DNA of 64,000 bases from Diplonema papillatum (GCA_030068145.1 JAPJBO010000947.1:1-64000); one strand, 5' to 3'; counted from the first letter of the stretch, positions 41,316 to 52,380 are shown. Notes: generated from the letters alone by a model not told the origin. Numbers and translations are program-made.

Positions 41316-43067
41316 TCACACAAGAACCATCAACAAAAGCGCGCAAAGCGAAAGAACCCACTCGCTGGGTACTTCGAGGGAACCCACCTCCTTCATTATT
41401 CTTATTGTAGGGAAGATCTCTCCGTGTTTTATGGGCGTGGCTTCGCCACACACTTCGTTCACACGCTCGACCAACGAGTAGTTGTTAGCGATACTACTTC
41501 TGTTGAACACGAGCAGGTTCTCCGGGTCCCAATACCCTGAATCACCGGTAGGTTGGCAGAACATCACCCCGTGACTGGGGTTTGACTCGTTGTATCCAAC
41601 CGACTGGTCAGTCCTCCTTTTCACACCAGTAACCTCGGTGCATTCTCGTATCGAGGCCGGGTAGTGCAGCGAGAATGCAAAGCACATCTCCGTCTGCGTT
41701 GAGAGACCCCCGGTGACTGTTTCGTTGGCACGCATCGTGTCGTATGTGCACCAGTGCCTCATTGAGTCACCAGGCATGAGCTTGAACTTGTCTACAGAAG
41801 CCCGCTGATGGTTGAAGTCGTATCTCTTCCAAGTCAGATCTTTGATCACCTTTCCGTTCCGAATGATTTCCGTCCCGCTGGATCTGCCGTACGAGTGCAT
41901 GTGTTCAACTGTCTGCACAATCGTGATACCATCCTTCGGGATCAGGTGCTCCAAACATTCACCTGGACACATCCTATCAAAAAAGAATGCTTTGTGTCCA
42001 GGATCGATCTTCAGAAGCTCAATTGGCCCACCGATTAGCATCGTCCCCAAATCATGCTCCCGCAGCTCATCCGTGTAGGCAAACGAGATGCGTGTCCGGT
42101 CCACAATGCCAGCCTTCGCCGACGGGTTGTCGAAGTGGGCCTGCAGCGCGAAGTACACAGTCCCATCTTTTCCAAACGGGAGCCCTGCTTCGAGTGGGGC
42201 GTAGAAGTCCTCCAGGCCCGGTGACCACCCGTAGTACATGGCGCTGCAGAACCGATCCATTTCCGTACATGAACCACCCGGGTGTGGGCGCGTGCAGGCG
42301 AACACCACCAAGTGATGCAGCAACTCTGAGTCCGGAGTTACCGACACCTTCACCATGTGGTAGTTCTTGTCGGCCGGGGCGGAGAACGGTGTGCACCAGT
42401 AGGTTGTATCATCCGTGGGGACAGTGTAATCCGTTCCATTCAGGTCCGTCACGTTCGCTGTGAAGATCTGGGTCCCTGCGGGCTCAACGACAGCCACCTC
42501 CTCAAACAAGTTTACAACGCGTGTGGTGCGAATGTTGTGGTACCCGAAGGTGTGACTCCGTCCTCCTGCGAAAAGCATGTTTTGTAAAGAGTCGAAGAGC
42601 TGGACGTCAAGGTCATCCAGCCTTTCCAGACTGTTGCAGTCCCTGCGCAGCCTCCTGGTCCCCACCCACCATGTGTACCCACCAGACGAACCACCTTCCA
42701 GCAGCTCCACATTCTGCTCCGCATCCAGAGAGGGCATCACAAAGTCATCGGCATATCTATCCTCCAAAACAAATGCATCACCATTGGCGGAGTCAAATCT
42801 GCCCACCATGATGTCGGCCCCCTTCATCGATCCACTGGAACTCAACCCGAATCCCAACCATCCATCGACCTTCCCGATGGCGCCAATTTTCAGAGTGTTT
42901 CCTGCCTCGTCCACACTCCAGTGCAGCGTGAACCACTCATATTCATTGCAGCGCTGGAACTCGCCCCGTGTGAACAACGTTGACCCGGAGGGTCCTTCGA
43001 AGCATTTCGGATTCGTCTGTGCACTCGCGAGCAGTGCGAAGGTCACAGCTAGTAAGCATCCGCGCAT
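41316..43067 (-). CDS. DOMON-copper type II monooxygenase (dopamine beta-hydroxylase-like)
   Basis: 583 residues, one exon. The ATG at 43067 gives a clear signal peptide (MRGCLLAVTFALLASAQ), and open sequence further upstream is ignored for this reason. A DOMON domain follows (FTLHWSVDEAGNTLKIGAIG, GWLGFGLSSSGSMKGADIMV), then the two copper-monooxygenase domains. HHLVVFAC gives the first-copper histidine pair. VEHMHSYGR gives the His-x-His of the catalytic copper site. KRYDFNHQ, MRHWCTYDT and TQTEMCFAFSLHYP match conserved blocks, the last with the methionine ligand. The family hydroxylates C-H bonds using ascorbate, copper and oxygen (DBH, MOXD1); the substrate here is unknown. A hydrophobic C-terminus (WVLSLCALLLMVLV) suggests a GPI or membrane anchor. 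Length matches MOXD1-type proteins. Confidence 0.85.
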   Translation of the reverse strand: MRGCLLAVTFALLASAQTNPKCFEGPSGSTLFTRGEFQRCNEYEWFTLHWSVDEAGNTLKIGAIGKVDGWLGFGLSSSGSMKGADIMVGRFDSANGDAFVLEDRYADDFVMPSLDAEQNVELLEGGSSGGYTWWVGTRRLRRDCNSLERLDDLDVQLFDSLQNMLFAGGRSHTFGYHNIRTTRVVNLFEEVAVVEPAGTQIFTANVTDLNGTDYTVPTDDTTYWCTPFSAPADKNYHMVKVSVTPDSELLHHLVVFACTRPHPGGSCTEMDRFCSAMYYGWSPGLEDFYAPLEAGLPFGKDGTVYFALQAHFDNPSAKAGIVDRTRISFAYTDELREHDLGTMLIGGPIELLKIDPGHKAFFFDRMCPGECLEHLIPKDGITIVQTVEHMHSYGRSSGTEIIRNGKVIKDLTWKRYDFNHQRASVDKFKLMPGDSMRHWCTYDTMRANETVTGGLSTQTEMCFAFSLHYPASIRECTEVTGVKRRTDQSVGYNESNPSHGVMFCQPTGDSGYWDPENLLVFNRSSIANNYSLVERVNEVCGEATPIKHGEIFPTIRIMKEVGSLEVPSEWVLSLCALLLMVLV

Positions 43068-43923
43068 CTCGAAAGGAAGGAACAACGTCCCTGCTATTAA
43101 GTGGGGCACCGAGCTTGAAGAAAAAGGGATTGTGTATGGCAACGCGTGAAGTGTGAATAAGAGATTGAGAGAGACATGGTGGTGAAACGCGCGTTACGCT
43201 TCCGGTATGATATACGCGCGTACGAAAAAAGTCAGTTGCACGTGGCTCGACGTCGAATCACTTGCGATCATGTCCTTCGGCCCCTATACACCGCACAGTC
43301 GCGGGAGGCTGATAGGGTTTGGCTGGTGGCTGTCTTGGAGTCAGCGGCAAACGGGCTTCTGCTCAAGTCCTCCGTTGTCACTTCGACACGCAGTCAAAAG
43401 AAACCCGTTGTGGTGCCTCTCTAGAGCAAGTGGCAAATCGTGGTACTTGTCGCCAACCCTCGGTGGGAAACAAAAGGTAGGAAGTGAGGGTCGACGGAGG
43501 CGGCAGGCTCCGCGAGGAAATGAGAACTCGGGAACCTCTTGCCTCCAGTCTTTCCGCCGTGTTGTTCTTTCGCCCTTTCTGTCGCAATGGGTGGGCTCCC
43601 ACTTCAACACCTCAGCAGGGCCTTCTACAGGACAAGATGGGCCCCCGCGGACTCGTGGTCCTTACCGGGACGTACCCCGGAGGAGGAGTGCTGGCATCAG
43701 GGACACAACACCCAGCCCCCTTCTCTGGCTGAGCGTTGGGTGCTTATTGCGGGCCAATTACAACACCTACACACGTTTATTGCGGTCTAAATCTATAGTT
43801 AACATTTTGCTTGAGTTTCCGGGATTTTGAAGCCGCCGGGTGACCTTGGATAAATGGGTTCTTTCCAGGTGACAGGTAATGTGGGGGGGTGGTTGTTTCT
43901 TCGTTACTATTGTCGGCTAGACG
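43068..43923. other. Intergenic; no gene supported
   Basis: Contains the promoter of the monooxygenase gene. A phrase near 43740 (GTGCTTATTGCGG) weakly recalls the R1 end. Nothing else recognised. Confidence 0.35.
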
Positions 43924-44847
43924 CTAATCAACGAGTTCCGCCCCGCTGGGGGTAAAGCACTGGAGGGCTCTCCAATCGGAACCGGCGCACTCGGGCAACT
44001 TTGCCCCTGCGGCCAAGAGTCGGTCTACGACGTTTTGGTGGCCGTTTCTGGCGGCGAGCGAGAGAGCGGTCAGGCCGGCGCCGTCCTCGATCTCGAGATC
44101 CGCACCGGCATCCAACAGGGCCCCAACGATTGCATCGTCGCCGACGCCGCTGGCCTGCATGAGGGCGGTCGTGCGGTTTGCGACGGTCAGGTTCACGTTC
44201 GCCCCGACCTCCAACAGCCGCTTGACGAGCTTACCGTCTCCGCGCACAGTGGCGAACATGAGAGCGAAGTCTTCGCGGTGATCGACCGCGTTCACGTTGG
44301 CACCACCCCTCACCAGCGTCTCGACCACGTCCGCGTTGCCGATATCGCAGGCGATGAGCAACAGGCGCCCTGAGCGCCCCTCCCAGTTGGGGTCAGCCCC
44401 GGCGTCTAGCAGTTGCCACACGATGCTCAGAGCTTCCACGACGACGGCTAAAACGAGAGCCGGCCTGTCACGAAGGTCCAACGCTTCCGTGTTGGCTCCG
44501 CCGCTCAACAGCACTTCGATCACGGCTCCCACGTTCGGCCGGTCGGTGTTCCTACACGCCTCCAGGAGCGCTGTATCTGCTGTATTTCCGTCCACAGCGT
44601 TTGCATCAGCGCCGGCCCTCAACAGGATGCTGGCAACATCAGCGTGCCCGTTGCGACAGGCCTGCAGGAGCGCAGTCAGGCCGGGGTTTCCTCTGTCGGT
44701 GGTCGGCAAGCGGCCTTCGACACCGGCGCCGGCAGCCAGCAACCGGCGGACGACGGCTGTGTGGCCGCTTCCGCTGGCTGCAAAAAGAGGCGTCGCGCCG
44801 CTGGAGCAGGCGGTGGGCCCTTCGAAGCCGCCCCATTGCCCGAACAT
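43924..44847 (-). CDS. Ankyrin-repeat protein
   Basis: 307 residues from the ATG at 44847 (MFGQWGGFEG). About eight ankyrin repeats cover nearly the whole chain. Examples are GATPLFAASGSGHTAVVRRL, LTALLQACRNGHADVASILL, NADVVETLVRGGANVNAVD and GLTALSLAARNGHQNVVDRL, each with the T-A/P-L...A...GH...V..LL..GA consensus. One repeat is imperfect (NTDRPNVGAVIEVLLSGGAN). No other domain is present, so it is a protein-interaction scaffold of unknown partner. The start could lie further upstream through a splice. The R1 repeat begins ~100 bp upstream. Confidence 0.8.
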   Translation of the reverse strand: MFGQWGGFEGPTACSSGATPLFAASGSGHTAVVRRLLAAGAGVEGRLPTTDRGNPGLTALLQACRNGHADVASILLRAGADANAVDGNTADTALLEACRNTDRPNVGAVIEVLLSGGANTEALDLRDRPALVLAVVVEALSIVWQLLDAGADPNWEGRSGRLLLIACDIGNADVVETLVRGGANVNAVDHREDFALMFATVRGDGKLVKRLLEVGANVNLTVANRTTALMQASGVGDDAIVGALLDAGADLEIEDGAGLTALSLAARNGHQNVVDRLLAAGAKLPECAGSDWRALQCFTPSGAELVD

Positions 44848-44944
44848 CGCGGTTGTTTGGTTGTTTGGTAAGTTCCCCTATTTTCCGACAATTTACGTGG
44901 GTGTCCCCACGTTCTGTTTTGGGCGAAAACTTTGTTGACAACGT

Positions 44945-45083
44945 TGTTGAACGCTTGCGCCCGCCACTAAACCCAGCTTTACCTGTGTTTCGTGTGGGCT
45001 ACAGCACATTTACCTCCTTTGATCTATCGCAACTGGCAGTCTCCTCAAGCATTTCCTACAAAGCAGGTGCTTATACAAAAAAA
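44945..45083 (+). repeat. Interspersed repeat family R1, copy 3
   Basis: GTTGAACGCTTGCGCCCGCC to GCAGGTGCTTATACAAAA, followed by an A-run. It lies about 150 bp from the 28S fragment. Confidence 0.85.
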
Positions 45084-45228
45084 AATCGGACAGCCAGAAC
45101 CGTTTAGAGGGACATCGAAATCCAGAACAAGTCTCGCCTTCCGGATCGTCCTTGTCAGCCAGAATAGGCAGAAGACAGACGGTAGTTTCTCACGTGATTC
45201 GTTCGCCTTCGTAACACTCACCTCATGT

Positions 45229-45450
45229 GCCTTCTGCGCCAGGGGTCCACTTTAAACCAGGATTCCACAATGAAGTATCCTCCAGCGCGCCTTAGTGTTT
45301 GAGAATAGGCCGAGGAAGCAATATCCCATAAGCCTCCAATGATTCGCTTAACCTGGCGTAACTCCTGTTGTGGTTCTAGCTATCCTGAGACGTCGGGGTG
45401 AACCAGCTACTAGATGATTCGATGGGTCTTTACTTGCTGACCGGTACGTG
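45229..45450 (-). pseudogene. 28S rRNA domain II fragment
   Basis: On the plus strand, GGTCCACTTTAAA, GTGTTTGAGAATAGG, CCTCCAATGATTCGCTTAAC, GCTATCCTGAG, AACCAGCTACTAGATGATTC and GATGGGTCTTT are, in order, the reverse complement of a conserved stretch of eukaryotic large-subunit rRNA. The match to the GUUUGAGAAUAGG, AAUCAUUCGC and ACCAGCUACUAGAUGG signatures is clear, but the conserved GGGAAACUUCGG segment is altered and spacing is reduced. No other part of the rRNA is nearby. Confidence 0.8.
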
Positions 45451-45733
45451 AAGAAGGCCCACTTGGAGTGCAGCCTGCTCTTCTTTCAGAAAGAAATCAT
45501 CCACTCTTGCAGGAGGCAATGCGGAGGCCAACTTGGACCCAGGTTCTGGGCCTGCCCTTGTATCCCTGGTCCAAACTTCTCACACAAGGCAAAGCTCACA
45601 CTTGAACTCCGCGCTTTGCAGAAGGTGTAGTAGTGGGGAGGGCTCTGTCCTTTTGGAAAGGGCCCCGCAGAAATAAATCGAGCTTCCCATCGGGGATGCG
45701 GAAGAGACGGGGTCCGCCCCATCTTCCCGACAC

Positions 45734-45832
45734 AGGCAACACCACACAACTGGCAACACCACACAACAGGCAACACCACACAACTGGCAACACCACACAA
45801 CAGGCAACACCACACAACAGGCAGCCAATATC
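45734..45832 (+). repeat. 17-bp minisatellite
   Basis: About six copies of CAACACCACACAACWGG. Artificial Cys/Val frames on the minus strand are ignored. Confidence 0.9.
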
Positions 45833-46432
45833 CGGTGCTGTCAGTAGCATCGACACAAACGCACGCACGACGAGCATTGATTCGCGCGCCAAGGTAGCGC
45901 GAGGGCCACCCAGCGACGTAGGCTGCTGCCACTTTAGCTATCACAGCGGATGACACAATGAGTCACGTTTAAGCGCACAACCTGCGCAGGGGTCCCTCGC
46001 ACACTGCTGTGGAAGCAGTGCGGATACCGCTAACTGTTCTTTCCAGCTGCCGGTGCCAGTCGGAGCGTCGCTCATCGTCTTAAATGAGGGTTTAAACACT
46101 CGGCGTTGGCCAGGCATAGCAATCTATGTGCCAGCAACTCGGTCGATATCAGCCGTGATGACATGACCGAGTTCTGCTAAGCACGCGCGGACTACGGTTG
46201 GCTCGGGCACAAAAGTGAACGAAGGACTGAAACACAGCGAATCTCGGTCAGGGTTGGCAGAACTGGTCAAAAAGAGGCCTCCCTCACGCGAAGGAAGAAA
46301 TGGAGAAGCGGCGACGCTCCGTGTGATGGACCCCGACGGGGGGCAACGTCACCGCGTCGTCTGCGCGCAGGAATAGTCGTGCCTCGGCTCTTGGGACGGC
46401 GTGTGTACGCTCTTTCTTCTCTTTCTCGCCCA

Positions 46433-46433
<1 letters not shown>
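45833..46433. other. Intergenic; no gene supported
   Basis: No frame with motif or splice support. Confidence 0.35.
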
Positions 46434-46465
<32 letters not shown>

Positions 46466-46740
46466 GCGAAGATGCAAGAACGCGCTTGCAATGGTACGTG
46501 CTCGGCACCGTGTCTTATACACCGTGCTCCGGACCGGACAGAGACCATTTCTGCCGACAGGACACAGCGACGTGAACCTGGTTTTGCCGGGAGGCTGTTG
46601 GTAGCTCGTCACAGCCAGCGACGAGAATGCAAAAGCAACCCGGTCTAGAGTAAGCCTCCCTGCAACTGTCTCTGCAAAAAAAACTAGCCAAGAAGCTGCG
46701 ACTGACTAGAGCGCGTCTGTCTTCTTTTTACGGTGACGAT
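46434..46740 (+). repeat. Poly-G tract joined to a diverged R2 copy
   Basis: A G-run of about 30 (46435-46464) is followed by GCAAGAACGCGCTTGCAATG and later TAGCTCGTCACAGCCAG and TCTTCTTTTTACGGTGA, which match R2 copy 1 in order. A G-run also flanks the two R2 copies near 25.7-26.4 kb. Confidence 0.65.
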
Positions 46741-47708
46741 ACGAACACGAACGGGGGGTGGGGGGTCTGTCCTGTCTTTAGCTCCGTTCCCTTCCGAGCA
46801 CTAACAAGAGGCCGAGTCAACTATTCCCAATAGTCGCTGCCTTTGCCGAAAGAAACAGAATCAGGAGACCTCTTTTTCAATGCAGAGCGCATGGGATGTT
46901 GGCCGAAAAGAAGAAGAAATCATGATTAGCGATGCGGCGGGTTCCCCGCACGAAAAGCAAAAATACCAAAACAAAAAAGAAGAACCGCTGGGATAGGGTA
47001 AAGAAAGAAGGGGCCCGCGCCGGAAATCTGCGCACCAGATCTCTCACGGACGCCTTGAATCTGTAAACCCAGTTCGCATTGCATACGGGTCGGTCCGCCC
47101 TACCAAACTCGGCCATTCGAGAGGCAACCCTGGTCTGCTCACGAGCTTCATGTACCAGGGTGTACTTCCGGGCGGCCTTTTATCTATCTATTGTCCTCGC
47201 CGCCGGATTTTCCCCCATGCTCGGTGAGAGGATCAACAACCGCGTTGTGACCAATGAGGCGGGAAGAGGGTGAAGGGCACGCAGCTTCGTCCCCACCCCC
47301 CGGCACGCCTTTGCGGACCAGAGTTTGCAACTTGCTCCGGGTAAAAATGGGGCACGCGCCGAACTCTGTTCTTCTCCTGTTTCCGGGGCACCTGTCAGAA
47401 CGAAGCTTGGCGCACATCTGTGACACACAAGCGGACGTACACGCGTAGCTCCGCACCTCGAGATCGTGGTCGGAGTCACAGGCAGGTGCTCTGAGCACAA
47501 GCAGTAGACGGCCTTGCTGAAGGCGCTACGACTAGTGCACCGGCGGTAGCTGTGAGTGTGTTTGTGGGTGGAATTCAATGATAGGTGAGACCTGAGTGAG
47601 TGTGCGTATGTGAGAGTCTGAGTCTATGGTTCGAATAGGTAAGGTTTGAAGCGGAGTACAGCCCCTTTACCACCTTCACCGGTCGGGTTGAGTTTCCGAC
47701 TTGCTGCT
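46741..47708. other. Intergenic; no gene supported
   Basis: Contains a short GT/GA-rich stretch near 47580-47620. It probably includes the 3' flank of the U2 A' gene. Confidence 0.35.
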
Positions 47709-49199
47709 TTAGGGTCCTGGTGACACGTCTCTGAAGGGTGTGAGGCGGGATCCTTCAGGGACGAACATAGTGTGGGAGGTTGCCAGCTGCGTCGCGTGTC
47801 TGCTGGTGTGGCCTCTGTGGCCGAAGCGAGCAAAAAGGAACAAGACGACAATGCTTGTCAATGTTTCATGGCCTCCCCACCCGAAAGAAAGGGGTACGTA
47901 CCCGCTCTTCCTCGATCTTTTTGATCTCGTCCAGGGACTTGGCAGAAGCGATCAAGTCGGCGATCTCCTTCCTCTCCGCGTCTGTCATGTCCCTGGGCCC
48001 GGGCGGCGCACTGCTGCTGGCGACGGCTGCGGCGCCTGCGTGCGACTTCACCGGACGGCCGAACTGCTTGAGGGCCCGCTCCCGCTCTACGGGCTTCACC
48101 TTCTTGAAGTCGAGGTGCTTCAACGCCGGCAGCCGTGCAATGACGTACGGGCGGTAGTCAGGATGCTTGGACACCAAGTTGTCCAGCAGAGTGAGGCGCT
48201 GCAGGGACGGCAAGTCCGCGAGTGGGGCGAGGTCTTCCAGCTCCCGGAGTCTATTGCTGTTCAGCACCAGGTTTTCGAGGTTGGGAAGGTACGTTCCGAG
48301 GCCGCCCGCCATGCGCTGCACGCGGTTCGTGTGGATGATCAGCGTTTTGCATCGCTTCATCAGCGGGAAGTTCCCAAGCGTGGCGATGTCGTTGTCGCTG
48401 AGATCAATCTGCGAGGGTTCGGTTCTCTTGGCGGTGCTGTTTTGGGAGCCAGCCCATAGATTCGCGGTTTGATTGAGTCGGGAAAAGTGCCTGTGCTGGC
48501 GCGGACTCTTTGCAAAGAGGCACAAGCCGGGCCTGCAGTGCATGACGCACAATTCTCTCTTCTTTTTCATCTGCACACTCCGTGGTGATTCCGTTGATCT
48601 ACTACACCAGTACTGAACAATGGATGCAAAGCAATTTTGTCGGCAGTCACCTAGCAGCGGTTACTCCGTCTTTCAGCCCGGTCAGGTCCTAATCGTCGGA
48701 GGAGTGCAGGAGTGGGAAGAGTAGTTACGAAGGCTCCTTCGATGTGATTTGGTAGTCGAAAAGCACCACGGCAGCAGAGAATTAGTCCTCCAACGCGGGG
48801 AACCTCTGCTGTCCGTGTCAGAATTCAGCGAATTGACGAGTTAACGGAAATGCATACGGAGTCGAATCCATCTTCAAGGATACCCAGGTTCTCGATTTCC
48901 GGGATGCGGTTGCCGCGCAGGTCGACCTGTTTCATTTATTTATTTTTTGTTGACCTTTTTGTAGACCGAAGGCTCGGTCTAAGAACTCCGGGTTGATTGG
49001 TTCGCCTCTCAGCATGCACCGCTGCGCACATCTGTATTAACGGTGAAGTCCCTTCAATCTTGGAGCGCAAGTTCACGCTGTAATGAAATGCAGCAAAGGA
49101 GTGTAAAGCTGGAAAGATCGCAAAACAAACCTCTCGCTCCTTCAGGGGGTTCGTGTACTTCGCACATTTCGCCGCCAAATCCACGGTGAGGCGAACCAT
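47709..49199 (-). CDS. SNRPA1: U2 snRNP A' (leucine-rich repeat) protein, four exons
   Basis: Exons: 49199-49131 (MVRLTVDLAAKCAKYTNPLK...), 48926-48858 (VDLRGNRIPEIENLG to GFDS), 48408-47902 (IDLSDNDIATLGNFPLMKRC onward) and probably 47786-47709. All joins are phase 0, with donors GTTTGT, GTATGC and GTACGT and acceptors GAAACAG, CCCTCGCAG and GACGCAG. The total is about 240 residues (human U2A' has 255). The product shows the U2A' order: N-terminal cap, LRRs (CKTLIIHTNRVQRMAGGL, LENLVLNSNRLREL, LQRLTLLDNLVSKHPDYR), the cap YRPYVIARLPALKHLDFKKV, then a charged helical tail with MTDAERKEIADLI. U2A' binds U2B'' and U2 snRNA stem-loop IV in branch-site recognition. The last exon is the weakest part; without it the frame would continue a few residues past the GTACGT donor. 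Confidence 0.85.
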
Positions 49200-50574
49200 C
49201 GGGTTCCTGGACAACCCCCCCTGTGCGTTATGATGAAAGCCGCTCAATTTCGGAAGTGAAATGGTGCATTTTAAGTAACGTGCAGGGGACTCTTCGCGCA
49301 GGCCGGGATTGGAACTTCCGTTCAGACGACAGAGAGAGTAATTCTACGCAACACAGGCTCTGTTCCTTGGACTTACGACGACGACTGGGTCCAAGCCTAG
49401 TTTCACACGAGTCGATACCTACGACCAGGTCTGTCTGTGTCGTCTCGGGCTAACGTATTTACGTTAGTTCTGCTCGTCTGAGCATGTGTGTGAGATTCCG
49501 GGTTGGTGCATCCAGTCCTTGAATCACCTATCTGGCCACCAGCTCAGAAGCGGGCATAGGTTGTAGCACGTGATCCGACACAATTTGTTTGGCCGCATAG
49601 GTCTGCCACTGGTTGCTCTTGCGCGAATGGAGGGAACAAAACGCCGGGGGAAGGATAGATTGTTGGAACACCTTAAGAAATGTGTGCACACGACGGCAAC
49701 GCCGAAAGTCATGGCGGGGGGGTCTCGCGGGGTCACGCCTCTGGCCTCAAACGACGCACAAAGAACCTCTGCTTTTGCACAGCCGTGCTTCGGCGAGCGT
49801 TCTGCTGCTGTTTGCCGGCACAGCCGGATTTCTTTCTGAAACAGCAACGCCCTGTCTGTATTTTGGACCCTGGTGGCGTGCGTGGGACATTACTGCAGTG
49901 CCGCCTACGTCTTAGCTTTCTCAGTTTGTCCTGTTGTTTCTACTAGTAGTCCCCCTGGAAAGGCTAGCAGTGGCTTTAGGCGAGCCGTGATTGATTGAAG
50001 AGAGAAACCGACGTTGTCGAGAAGGAGACAACCTTTTTTTGAGATGCCTTCGCATTGAACGCGGTGTGGGAAGTCATTGGCAGGCCAATGGAGTCACGGA
50101 ATTTCGGTAAGAAAGGTGTTGCAATTGAGCGACCTGGTCGAAAAAGACTACATGATGCTGATGCTTTGGGAGACGCGCAAGCGACAATGATTCTGACTAC
50201 GATGGCAATGGAAGCTTTGCTAGCCATAGAGTTACTACAATATTATATATACCGGTAGATGACAAATGAACTTAGCGGGCTGTCACTGTCTGTACTGGTC
50301 CCGCCTGCGCAATCATCACAGCGGTGGAGAAATCAGTTCAAGCGCGAGAAAACAGCTGGAGTAAATATGACTTGCTTACGGCAGCCAAAAATGCTTCGTC
50401 TTCGACTTAAATGCGCGCACGAATGGACCAACGAGATTCCTTCTGTCCCTTATTTGTTTATCTGCAAGCAGCCGTCAAGGAACGGACTTAAAACTGCCAG
50501 CGGGGAAAGAAGACCCCGTTGACTTTGACTTGGTGCAGTGAGCCTGGGGCTACAGCACTTGAGTCAAAAACACA
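49200..50574. other. Intergenic; no gene supported
   Basis: Promoter region of the U2 A' gene. An 83-codon minus-strand ATG frame (50227-49976) lacks motifs or splice support. The minus strand near 49300 reads GTTCCAATCCCGG, a weak B-box-like phrase similar to one at 11145. Confidence 0.35.
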
Positions 50575-52071
50575 TCATGAATCTTCATCGATGACAGTTC
50601 TTGGAGGAACACTCGCTTCTTCTTCGTTGGATGACTCCACTTCGACAACAAACCTGGCCGCCAGCACAGCGCCAATGAAAACGGCAATCGAAGCAGACAG
50701 GAAGAGCCATCGCAAAGGATTGGACAACACAGCGCCAAGGATACCGGCGATAGTAGCCGTCACAATCTGGGACACGGGAATCGTTGCGTTCATTATGCTA
50801 GTGACCAAGCCCATTCGCGACGGCGGTGCTGCCTTCATACAAAGCAGCTGTGCGTTGGTGAGGACAACAATGTAAGCGACACCCATCGGCATTAGGCACA
50901 GCACACTGAACCAGCCTTTGGCAAAGCAAGAAAGGCCCAGCGTCACGCTCGAAAGGATCATCGCCACGATGTACGTCTTCTTGACCCCGTGTCGGCGATT
51001 GGCTGCAGGGAGCACCCACGACGCGGCGCACCCGCTGAGAGCTTGCGCCATCAGCCCCGTCATCGCAGTGTGCAGCACCGAGTTCGTGCCGGGCAGCGTC
51101 GCGGTCAACCCGACCCATTCCGTCCAGTAGAAGTTGTTCGCCATGAACCCGTACCAAGCGAAGCACTGCACCAGCGTCAACGTCCCGAGCACCTTCCAAT
51201 CGATCGGCTCCTTCACCGACGGCACGGCTGCAGGCTCACTCTCGCCACCACCACCTTCACTCGCATCAGTCGCGTCCTGGACCCCCCCGAGCGGCACACA
51301 GTCTTCCGCGGTTACCGCAGACACCGTTAACTCGACAATACTCGCGTTCGATTCACTGACTGACACCGCATCACCGGAGGCGGCGCAGGAGAGGCGTTCG
51401 GACAGCTCTGCCTGCTGGTGGTCCTGCCTCGCGCGGGAGCTGCGGAGGTAGCGGATGCCGAGGAACGTGGCGGACGCACCGCTGGCGACGATGATGAGCC
51501 CGGTGAGCGACAGGAGGCCGCGGAAGGTGCGGACCTCGCCAGAGCCCGCGAAGAGGGGCACCTTCGCGATGGGCAGCGCCCCCGCGAACAAGGCGAGGGC
51601 GCGGCCCAGCGTCTGCGCCAGCGAAAACCGGTTGTGCAGCGCTTCTTCCGCCTCCGGCGCGTCGGCGGTCATGTCCGAGATGAAGGCGCGGGCGGGGATG
51701 AGCAGGCAGTCGTGCGACACGTCGAGCACTCCGAACCCGACGAACGCCAGCACCGCTGTCGGGACCTTGCGGCCCCCCAGCAGGACTTCGGCCGTGACCA
51801 GGGTCAGGATGCCCAGCAGGGACGTCACGCAGAGGCCGACGATCAGCGGGATCCGGCCGCCGATGGAGCAGCGGGTCTGCAGGCGGTCGCTGAACTCGCC
51901 GAGGGCAGGCTGCAGGAACACCGCCACCACCGGGTTCACCGCGAACACCAGCGCCGCCGTGCTGAAGCTCACGCCGAGGTGGTCGACCAGGTACGGCACC
52001 ACCACAGACTCCCCGGCCGCCCACGCGAACTCGACCGCGAACCCCACAGCATCCACCGTCAGCGGCAGCAT
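50575..52071 (-). CDS. SLC45/GPH-type sugar:proton symporter (MFS)
   Basis: 498 residues, one exon, from the ATG at 52071 (MLPLTVDAVGFAVEFAWAAG). The frame remains open upstream only through a low-complexity minisatellite, which decided the start. Two halves of about six membrane helices are separated by an acidic Ser/Glu-rich loop (about residues 215-290). Family marks are VVVPYLVDHLGVS, FLQPALGEFSDR with CSIGGRIPLI (the SDR..RxGRRxP box of the sucrose/SLC45 group), ISDMTADAPEAEEALHNRFS with Asn/Arg/Gln in helix 4-5, and PPSRMGLVTSIMNATIPVSQ in the second half. SLC45 and plant SUC proteins carry sucrose or related sugars with protons; the substrate here is not determinable. Location is plasma or vacuolar membrane (inference). 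Confidence 0.8.
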   Translation of the reverse strand: MLPLTVDAVGFAVEFAWAAGESVVVPYLVDHLGVSFSTAALVFAVNPVVAVFLQPALGEFSDRLQTRCSIGGRIPLIVGLCVTSLLGILTLVTAEVLLGGRKVPTAVLAFVGFGVLDVSHDCLLIPARAFISDMTADAPEAEEALHNRFSLAQTLGRALALFAGALPIAKVPLFAGSGEVRTFRGLLSLTGLIIVASGASATFLGIRYLRSSRARQDHQQAELSERLSCAASGDAVSVSESNASIVELTVSAVTAEDCVPLGGVQDATDASEGGGGESEPAAVPSVKEPIDWKVLGTLTLVQCFAWYGFMANNFYWTEWVGLTATLPGTNSVLHTAMTGLMAQALSGCAASWVLPAANRRHGVKKTYIVAMILSSVTLGLSCFAKGWFSVLCLMPMGVAYIVVLTNAQLLCMKAAPPSRMGLVTSIMNATIPVSQIVTATIAGILGAVLSNPLRWLFLSASIAVFIGAVLAARFVVEVESSNEEEASVPPRTVIDEDS

Positions 52072-52189
52072 TTTTCCTCGCTTTTCTTTTTCTCTTTTTC
52101 GGATCCCTGCTCCTCCCTCTCCGCCCCCCCCCCCGCCGCCGACGCTTCGGGCGGCTTTTGGGAGGTTCCTGTACGCGAGATCCTTCTTC

Positions 52190-52380
52190 TTCCTTCCCCC
52201 CCCACATCTTCTTCCTTCCCCCCCCACATCTTCTTCCTTCCCCCCCCACATCTTCTTCCTTCCCCCCCCACATCTTCTTCCTTCCCCCCACATCTTCTTC
52301 CTTCCCCCCACATCTTTTCCTTCCCCCCCCACATCTTCTTCTTCCCCCCCCACATCTTCTTCCTTCCCCCCCCACATCCA
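52190..52380 (+). repeat. ~21-bp minisatellite upstream of the transporter gene
   Basis: About nine copies of CTTCTTCCTTCCCCCCCCACAT or slightly shorter variants, ~120 bp upstream of the transporter ATG. On the minus strand it is a G/A-rich tract that could lie in the 5' untranslated region or promoter. Confidence 0.9.
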
